Assembly: GCA_006503475.1 (NCBI GenBank)
Contig: RSEH01000038.1
Coordinates: 141,253 to 205,252 of the forward strand
Source of the DNA: Stentor roeselii
Lineage: Eukaryota; Ciliophora; Heterotrichea; Heterotrichida; Stentoridae
Direction of reading: 5' to 3'
DNA length: 64,000 bases
The notes under the pieces are model-generated. The model ran no database searches, was not told the origin of the DNA, and saw only the letters and a program-made list of their open reading frames with translations. Both the position numbers and the translations under genes were made by a program. Below are positions 56,886 through 64,000 of this stretch, piece after piece; the first letter of the stretch is position 1, and each line of letters begins with the position of its first letter.

Positions 56886-58184
56886 GTAGGATTAGTGGTC
56901 TTAGAAATACTAAGTTTTTTTTTATATTGATAAGCATTGCATTTCAAAGAAAATCTACATAATAAGAAAATCATGTAACCTTATTTACCTTATGAATCTT
57001 GAAAATTTATTTTTAATATAACAGCCTAATCATGTTCATAGAGTTTCTTTCAACCAAAGTTTACATCAGTTGGTGGTATTATAGTGGATGAAGAAATAAA
57101 AGTTTTCTAAATTGTTATTGGTTCTCAAGCACTCTCCTCAAACCCTATTACTCTTGAACCAAAGAAAACACCCATAATTGATTTGCAGGGTAGAATTCAC
57201 GTAGTCTTTTAGAAATGTCTGTTTGTAATCAATTATTGATACAACTTATGTTTTGCTATTTGAATAAAACAAAATAGTCTTGTAATTTTATTGTAATTCG
57301 AGACTTGTGGCTCCATTTATTTTAGGATTCCGCTCTTTTAAGTTGATTTTTATAAAGAGAATGAGAAAATATTAAGTATATTCAAATAAGTTAGATATTT
57401 GAAGATCAGAGAAAATCAATAATCCGATTATCGTATTTATTCGACACTACCTTAATTAGCATTTCATTTCTCTTCAATTTCTCATTTATATTCAATTTGT
57501 ACATGTTTAGGCTTCCTTGTTTATAACTTTTTGTGTTCCATATATCGGAACGCTGTTTTGAGAATATTGACTTAGAATTCTGATATAAAATTTACTGCAT
57601 GTAAGATGTGAATTTTCGTTGCAGAGTGATGCAAGATATTATTGTTAAAAAATAATCTATAATATGATTGTCTTTATCAATTCAATTCTTTCAGAAAATG
57701 TCACTTTGACTGTTCTTAATTATTTAAGCAAATATTTTTGGTTGACTAAATCTTTTGATTATACAGAATGATATTTGTTTAATCACCAGAAGGAAATTAA
57801 TTAGCATAATCATTTGAATTCTAATTTATTAGTCATTTAATTTATATTTTTCAATAGTTAATTTATTTAGATTGAGGTGTTAATATGACAAAAAATGAAT
57901 AAAGTAAAGGAAAAAATGAACACTTTTAACTCTTGAACAAGAATTAGAAATAATCAAAATATCAAAAAATCACCTTTAGTCACCTAAAGTATATATTGAA
58001 AATATTTTTAAAATAAAAAGTTCAACATTCTATTAAAAAAAAAAACCTTGATTCTTGAATTATTGTATACAATATAGGGAATGGATTACCTTGATATATT
58101 ATTCCTTATAAAATCGAGTATGAGTAGCTTGTACAACCTTGCGATTCTGATATGATAAAGGCTTTAAATTAAACTATCAGATTT
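56886..58184. other. AT-rich region without an intact gene
   Basis: About 1.3 kb with no intact gene. A coding-like stretch at ~57048-57240 on the + strand is broken by TAA and TAG but otherwise has a protein-like composition (KFTSVGGIIVDEEIKVF; PITLEPKKTPIIDLQGRIHV). I do not recognise it. The rest is plain AT-rich sequence. Confidence 0.5.
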
Positions 58185-58545
58185 TTACTTGAAAACAATT
58201 GATTCTTTATGTTTTTACATCTGGAATTGTTTTTTTTTTTTAATAGACAAAAATTTTATATGTTTAAAAGCTCAAAATCTTTCGGCTTGGCTGCGTGTAA
58301 AACTTTCATTTTGTTTTGAATTTTACCGTCTCGCTGGTCATTCGGACCAGCGAGAGTCCATCGATCTAGAATGAATGTGCTATACAAAATTTTGAATCTA
58401 AATAATCATATAATTTAGTTAAAAACTTATCTTGAAAACACCTAATAAACCGAAAAAACAAAAATTATCTTCAGATTGATATCAAAGTAACTTTGAAGAT
58501 AAATTAATCATTTCAATAAAATAAATTTTTTCTAAGACTTAATTA
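58185..58545 (+). repeat. Copy A of a ~360-bp dispersed direct repeat
   Basis: Similar along its length to 59345-59705. Shared landmarks in order: GATTCTTTATGTTT, a T-run of 10-14 bases, AAAATTTTATATGTT / AAAATTCTATATGTT, a GC-rich core with a hairpin, GTCCATCGATCT, ATGTGCTATA, GCTATACAAAA, AATCATAT. The core is far better conserved than the flanks. Confidence 0.75.
58329..58355 (+). ncRNA. 11-bp hairpin core of repeat A (candidate structured RNA or element core)
   Basis: Perfect inverted repeat TCTCGCTGGTC / GACCAGCGAGA with a 5-nt ATTCG loop, GC-rich within AT-rich DNA. The same hairpin recurs in copy B with one change that keeps pairing as G-U if the + strand is transcribed. Whether it is transcribed is unknown. 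Confidence 0.35.
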
Positions 58546-58576
58546 TAAAATCGCCTTAGAGGCCTTTAAATCGTTC

Positions 58577-58771
58577 TTAAAAAAATTCTTTTTGATAGCG
58601 AAGCGTGTTTTCAACTGAAAAAACACTAAAATTTGTATAGGTTTCTTCACCATTTTTCCCTTTATAAACACCCATTTTACCAAGTACAAAAAAACTCAAG
58701 AACTCAGAACAAAAAATAAAGAATTTCATCCCAAGGAAAAACCAGATTAACGACCTTAGAATCCAAAGCAT
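58577..58771 (-). CDS. Possible small membrane protein (low confidence)
   Basis: A 64-residue frame from a true ATG. It has a hydrophobic N-terminal half (LWILRSLIWFFLGMKFFIFC) and a polar C-terminal half (YKGKNGEETYTNFSVFSVEN). It lies between the two repeat copies in AT-rich DNA, where chance frames are less likely to look this protein-like. No homologue comes to mind and it may be a relic or chance frame. Confidence 0.25.
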   Translation of the reverse strand: MLWILRSLIWFFLGMKFFIFCSEFLSFFVLGKMGVYKGKNGEETYTNFSVFSVENTLRYQKEFF

Positions 58772-59344
58772 AATACCAAGTTTTCCTTCTTGAATATCAA
58801 TCCTATAGAAGAATATTAGATTTTATGTGTCAAATTGGTACTCAAAACTCGAGAATTTCTCCTCTTGTAGATTGAATCAGATGCAGATGAGTTGGATTTC
58901 AGGTTTCTCAAGCAATACTATGAGAAATCATTATCAAGTTGTCCGAAGTTTATTTAACAGAGAAATTCAGAGTCAGAAATTTTTGCTTCAACCTATGTCA
59001 AGACTGAGAATAAACTTGAGCAAGAACTTAATTTCAACAAGTTAATTATAAGTAAAACTCTTAAGTCTGAATCAATTCCTTTCAAATCCTATCGGAACCT
59101 ATTAAAACTCTGAATCCTTATTTTTTCGGCCATGTAATTCTCATTATCTATTTATTTCTAAGATTTTAAACCTAATCCAGCTTTCCTATTATCCTCAGTT
59201 CCTAGGACAGCTGCTTTTTCAGGCAAAAATGCATTTAAATAAAAATGTTCTAATTTTGTTTTTCAAATAGATTAAACTATCTGTTCCAATTTTTATTAAT
59301 CCAATCAAAAACCATCTTTAATTTTTACCACTTAGAAATTTTTC

Positions 59345-59705
59345 CTTTAAAAGTCGATTCTTTATGTTTCGACTTCAGGAATTGCTTTTTTTTTGAATAA
59401 ATGAAAATTCTATATGTTAAAAACTCGAAATCGTTGAGGTGGGCCGCATGTAAAAAATTTTCATTATGATTTGAATTTTACCGTTTCGCTGGTCATTCGG
59501 ACCAGCGAGAGTCCATCGATCTTCCACTAATGTGCTATATTTTTTTTAGTAATTAAACTTGCTATACAAAAATTTTAAACTAATTAATCATATTATTTAG
59601 TAATATACATAAGCAAACTATTGGAAAAGTACCTAAATAAGGACTCAAGAAAAATTATTCTCATATAAACATCAAAGATTTTTAATTTAAACTAATCATT
59701 CCCAA
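59345..59705 (+). repeat. Copy B of the ~360-bp dispersed direct repeat
   Basis: Same orientation as copy A, hairpin cores 1,155 bp apart. Flanks are diverged by indels while the hairpin and the following GTCCATCGATCT are nearly identical. No terminal inverted repeats or target-site duplication are evident. Confidence 0.75.
59484..59510 (+). ncRNA. Hairpin core of repeat B (candidate structured RNA or element core)
   Basis: Left arm TTTCGCTGGTC, loop ATTCG, right arm GACCAGCGAGA. Relative to copy A a C-to-T change in arm position 2 turns a G-C pair into a G-U pair, so pairing is retained only at RNA level. Confidence 0.35.
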
Positions 59706-59904
59706 TCATTTAAAATAATTATCATCTTACAGATAAATAATAGAATAAAGAATACGAATACCCAACTGAATATATATTGACTAGAAAAAGGAATAAATCT
59801 TAATATCTTAGTCATTCAATCGCGAATCTGAAGTTTAAAGTTTAATATAAATTCTTTGATATAATATTCATGAATTAGAAGGAGAGTTTCACCTAGAAAA
59901 TAGA

Positions 59905-60563
59905 AAATTTTCATTGCCTCCAAAAAAATCTGAAGGCAAACAAAAACTCCAGTTCAACCACAAGAGGTTCAAAATCAGTTTGTCAAAAAGAGCACTTATT
60001 AAACACTTTCCAACCAATGAAAATCGCTAAAGTTTTACGGCATCCTAGTGACGAAGAGCTGAGTTCTAAAGAACTCAGATTAGCCTGTCCTAAAGGTAAC
60101 GAAAAGAAAAAACCGTGATTTTTGATTTGATGAGACTTTGGTCCTGAACTTGGCCAGATAGAAATTGACATTGAACTGCCGAATGGTACCACTACTCGAG
60201 TGGGGATCAACGTCAGGCCTTATGTGAAAGAAATATTTACAGCTTTAAGGAAAGGATAAGAAGTGATTGTTTTACTGCTTCTCATAAGAGTGATGCAGAT
60301 AAAGTCATTGATTTGATCGACCTTCAAGAACTTTGGTCCATCATCGCATAATAGAAACAACTGCATTCAGATTAAGGCATCTTTGTGAAGGATCTCAGGA
60401 TTTTTACTGATCGTGCGATTAAAGATATGGTTATTGTTCATAATACTGCTTAAAGATTCGCTTTTCAGATATTGAACGGAATTCCTATTATTTATTGATA
60501 TGATAACTTAGAGGATAGAGAACTGTTCAAACTTTTTGAGTATCTCAGGGTTGTCAAGGGTTG
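59905..60563 (+). pseudogene. Decayed CTD-type (NIF/FCP1-like) phosphatase
   Basis: The HAD-type NIF/SCP phosphatase is recognisable in fragments across frames. The catalytic DLDETLV motif (60119-60140) is broken by a one-base loss after DL. It is followed by IEIDIELPNGTTTRVGINVR, then PYVKEIFTALRKG, then a second frame with FTASHKSDADKVIDLID. Next come GIFVKDLRIFTDRAIKDMVI and FAFQILNGIPIIY. The end reads YDNLEDRELFKLFEYL, the family's final block. In-frame TAA, TGA and frameshifts show it is dead. The TGA before YDN sits where the family usually has Trp. Confidence 0.8.
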
Positions 60564-61766
60564 ATGATATTAAGGGCTGTTAATCAGCTTACATTTCATT
60601 GGATTCATTTTATAAAGATTTTATAAAGGATTTCAAGACCTAGAAGATATAAGAAAATTCTGGTGGTAATTGGTCAGGGGATTAAATAGTTTTAACAAAC
60701 ATCGCTTGTATTGATAGTTTATTTATCTTTAGTGTAAAGATCTAATTTTTTTATTAGATGCTAATCTCATCACCCTAATCTATCAGTCTACCAGCAAATT
60801 AAATATGTTAATTATTGCATTTATACAGCATTCATGAATATTTGTTTTTATAATCATATTATTAAGATTTATTTCTCTATAAATTAAAGGACTATCAATA
60901 ATCATTGATTAGAGGTTAATTAATTAAGCTTTCTAAATTATGGATGATCGAGAGGAATTCATAGAAACCTATCATGTATGTCATAATAAAGTCTTTTATC
61001 TCTTCTATTAACTGTGAATACCTTTCAACAAAGATTCAGTTCATTGGAAGAATTATTCAAATCCCTAGCGATATCTTGAGGTAAAAATTTTCAAACTCAT
61101 TCAAAGTAAACAAAGTTCAAAAAAAGTCATAAGCATTAACTCTTGCTTAGTTTTCCAATTTCAATAGAGAACAAAACATCAGGAATATTGGATTATTTTT
61201 TTTATGAACAGATTCTGGCCTTGCCAGCTATTTCTTTAAGTCCATATCTGTAAATTCCATTTATAATTACAGTAAAGATCGACGATTGTCTAATAATTCA
61301 TGCATCACCCCTTCTACACCTTTAAATATTAATTCCCAGATAAACTTTCGCAAATATAGAGAACAGTCCATTACTTAATACTAAAACTACAAAATATGAG
61401 CCCTTCATATGATGCCTGATGTTGAGGACATGCGGAAAAAATGTTCTTCCATTACTTTAGAATGCTATAAATTTATTCAATTTGTTTTTTATCTCTATTC
61501 TGTATAATGCATTCCTTGCCAGCCATCATTTGTCTTTAATCATCAATTTAAAGGATGCAAAGAATCTGATAAAATATCTTTGAATTTGATTAATATCAAT
61601 ACTAATGTGCTCTATTTTTCAAAGCTTATATATAAACGCTGTTTATAATTATATATTTTTTAGCATAAAACTATCATAATTACACCCTAATATCAAAATC
61701 AGGAGATTAAGAATAGCAATTATTAAAAAAACCATCTCAATAACTATTACTAAAAGAATATAATAC
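60564..61766. other. AT-rich region, nothing recognised
   Basis: About 1.2 kb between the phosphatase pseudogene and the stop of the WD40 gene. No open frame or repeat that I can support; some short coding-like fragments near 61000-61060 are too degraded to identify. Confidence 0.5.
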
Positions 61767-63794
61767 CTAAAACCAATCAGTTAAACATTCCTGAAAATTC
61801 CAAACGTTGATTCTCTTATCTGCAGATCCAATCGCAAGAAATTTTGCATCTGAAGTAAACGCAATTGAATATACCCCTCCTTTTTGGCCCTTTAGAGTTC
61901 GTTCTTCTCGATTCTCAAATAAATTCCAAAATTTAATGCTCTTGTCTGCAGATCCACTCGCAAGAAACTTTGCATGTGGTGAAAATGCAACTGCTCTAAC
62001 AGAATCTGAATGCCCTTTGAAACTGAATAATTTTTTCTTTGTCTGCAAATTCCAAACTTTGATACTTTTGTCTCCAGATCCACTTGCAAGAAAAATTCCA
62101 TTAGGAGAAAACGCAACTGAATTGATTCCTCCTGAATGATCAAATAAAGTGATCTCTTCTTTATTTTCCTGCATATTCCAAACTTTTATGCTATTGTCGG
62201 ATGATCCGCTTGCAAGGAAATCTCCATCAGGAGAAAATTCAACTGAATTAACCGAATCTGAATGAATATTGAGAGTTAATTCTTCTTGATTTTTATATAA
62301 ATTCCAAACTTTAATGCTATTGTCGGATGATCCGCTTGCAAGTAAATCTCCATTAGGAGAGAAAACAACTGAATTAACAGAATCTGAATGGATCTTGAGC
62401 GTTAATTCTTCTCGATTTTTATATAAATTCCAAACTTTAATGGTATTGTCGGATGATCCACTTGCAAGCAAATCTCCATCAAGAGAAAAAACAACTGAAT
62501 TAACAGAATCTGAATGACACTTAAGAGACAATTTTAATTGCTTATCATCTAAACTCCAAACTTTGATTCTTTTGTCGTGAGATCCACTTGCAAGTAATTT
62601 TCTATAAGCAGAAAATGCAACTGATCTAACGGAATCTGAATGGCCATGTAAAATGAATTGATCTCTCTTCTCTCGAAAATACCTACACTTGATGCTCTCA
62701 TCGTCATATCTAGCCGACAGGAACTTAATATCAGGAGAATGCATAAATGAATCAAAAGGATTTGAATTGTGATTAAAATAATCGAATCGATACTTCTGAA
62801 AATTCCAAAGTTTTATGCTTCTGTCGAAAGATCCACTTGCTAGTAAATTTTCTTTCGGAGAAAACGCAAGTGAACTGACCCCTTTGGAATGAGACTTGGA
62901 ATTAAATTCTTCTTGATTTTCATTTAAATTCCAAACTTTAATGCTTTTGTCTGATGACCCGCTTGCAAGTAAGTTTCCGTTTTTAGAGAACACGACTGAA
63001 TTAACAGAACCTGAATGGATCTTGAGAGTTAATTCTTCTCGATTTTCATTTAGATTCCAAACTTTTATGCTTTTGTCGGATGATCCGCTTGCAAGTAAGT
63101 ATCCATGAGGGGAAAAAACAACTGAATTAATAGAATCTGAATGGATCTTGAGAGTTAATTCTTCTTGGTTATCTTGTAAATTCCAAATTTTTATGCTCTT
63201 GTCGGATGATCCACTTGCAAGAAATATTTCATCAGAAGAAAGCGCAATTGAATTTACACCTCCTGAATGGCCATTAAGTGTTAATCTTTCCTTCTTCTCC
63301 TTTAAATTCCAAATTTTAATGCACTTATCTGCAGATCCACTTACAAGAAAAGTTCCATCAGAAGATATAACAACTGAATTTACCCTTTCTGAATGACCCC
63401 TGAGAGTGAATTCTTCTTCCTTTTCATACAAATTCCAAACTTTTATGCTTTTGTCGGATGATCCACTTGCAAGAAGTAATGCATCAGAAGAAAAAACAAC
63501 CGAATTTACCCCTCCTGAATGGCCATCAAAAGCAACTTCTATTAGGTTATCCTCAAAATTCCAAACTTTTATGCTGTTGTCTGCAGACCCACAAGCCAGA
63601 AGCAGTCCATCCAGAGAGAAAACAACTACATTGACAGGATTTGAATTGATTGCTATTAAATCTCCTTTGCAATCAAAATTAAACTAATTGTCATTCTTCT
63701 TGATTAAGTTCTCGACTGTATTTATCATAGATGTTTTATCTTCAGCTTCATAAGTGTTTTTTACACATGGTAATTTATTCAATCCTCTATTCAT
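61767..63794 (-). CDS. 15-unit WD40-repeat protein interrupted by one in-frame TAG
   Basis: From ATG 63794 the frame runs 676 codons with a single TAG at 63684-63686. Upstream of the TAG it reads MNRGLNKLPCVKNTYEAEDK, then INTVENLIKKND; downstream come 15 WD40 units of 42 residues (126 bp), each like HSDSVNSVVFSPDGxLLASG followed by SSDNSIKVWNLYKNxEELTL. Units at ~62160-62560 are nearly identical, indicating recent unequal exchange. Fifteen units would make two seven-blade propellers plus one. No 15/16-bp intron removes the TAG, so the gene is either a recent pseudogene, read through, or begins after the TAG from a start I cannot place. Confidence 0.7.
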
Positions 63795-64000
63795 CTTTTA
63801 TATTTAAGTATTCTAAGGAGTTTAAAGAGTTGCAGGGAAAGGAGGCTTGGATTGTTGGAGAAGTCGTTTGTGGAATGAGAAGAGTTGTTTTGGATGGATT
63901 GGAGATTTTGGAAATTTGAGGTAAATGACAAGTGAATGTCCTGGACAAAGTGGGAAGGGATATGAGTCATGTTCTTAATTTCTGAGTTAATTTATTGAGT
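63795..64000. other. Window end, no supported gene
   Basis: The 5' flank of the WD40 gene. A short + strand frame (to 63919, containing KEFKELQGKEAWIVGEVVCG) looks somewhat coding but has no convincing start and overlaps the WD40 start, so it is not called. Confidence 0.4.

Noticed and set aside
58827-59045. A 72-residue + strand frame between the repeat copies
   Set aside because: It begins at GTG, has no early ATG and lies in AT-rich DNA; no support for a gene.
63731-63919. A 62-residue + strand frame at the right edge
   Set aside because: It overlaps the antisense WD40 start and has no convincing start context; only its last 35 codons look coding-like.
1-64000. tRNA, rRNA, CRISPR arrays, insertion sequences, phage or viral genes
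   Set aside because: No box A/box B pair, rRNA core sequence, spaced repeat array, transposase or viral signature gene was seen; a covariance-model search for tRNA and snRNA would settle the RNA part.

Overview
This window reads as macronuclear DNA of a heterotrich ciliate, most likely Stentor or a close relative. Genes are packed with gaps of a few to a few tens of bases, intergenic DNA is AT-rich, TAA, TAG and TGA all act as stops with TGG as the tryptophan codon, and six genes carry spliceosomal introns of exactly 15 bp. The species is inferred from established knowledge of heterotrich genomes (15-16 bp introns, standard code in Stentor); no rRNA is present to confirm it. I saw no tRNA, rRNA, CRISPR array, insertion sequence or bacterial operon.

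Layout. Bases 1-25 kb: a 5'-truncated gene, an IQ-motif protein, an NBR1-like autophagy receptor, a 573 bp spacer with a three-unit G-rich tandem repeat, then two unknown proteins, a proline-rich protein (one intron), a GTPBP1-type GTPase, dolichol kinase, coiled-coil proteins, the spliceosome scaffold Crooked neck/CLF1, a glutaredoxin, and a 2001-residue secreted surface protein. Bases 25-37 kb: a MAP3K-like kinase, then a same-strand cluster (leucine-rich repeat protein, twin CX9C protein, four-TM protein, coiled-coil protein, dual-specificity phosphatase, SNF1/AMPK-like kinase, Cys-rich protein), a TRAF-type zinc-finger protein, a cyclin, a RUS/DUF647 protein and Dr1/NC2-beta. Bases 37-52 kb: coiled-coil/GAR-like and EF-hand proteins, NAP1, a mitochondrial FtsH/YME1-like protease, an HSPA12-like Hsp70, a trehalose-6-phosphate synthase/phosphatase fusion with CBM20, and a CAP-domain/EF-hand fusion.

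Bases 52-64 kb differ: AT-richer and gene-poor, with a kelch gene and a decayed kelch copy, two WD40 genes (one made of near-identical 42-residue units and interrupted by an in-frame TAG), a decayed CTD-type phosphatase, and a duplicated ~360 bp element carrying a conserved 11-bp hairpin. This looks like a rapidly evolving, perhaps subtelomeric, end.

Several genes that look like separate reading frames are single spliced genes: the trehalose fusion, Dr1, the LRR protein, the zinc-finger protein, the proline-rich protein and the SNF1-like kinase. In the kinase the 15-bp intron lies inside the start codon, so unspliced RNA reads Met-stop. All six introns have A at position 10, the probable branch point. 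Small hidden introns that leave the frame open cannot be excluded in other genes.
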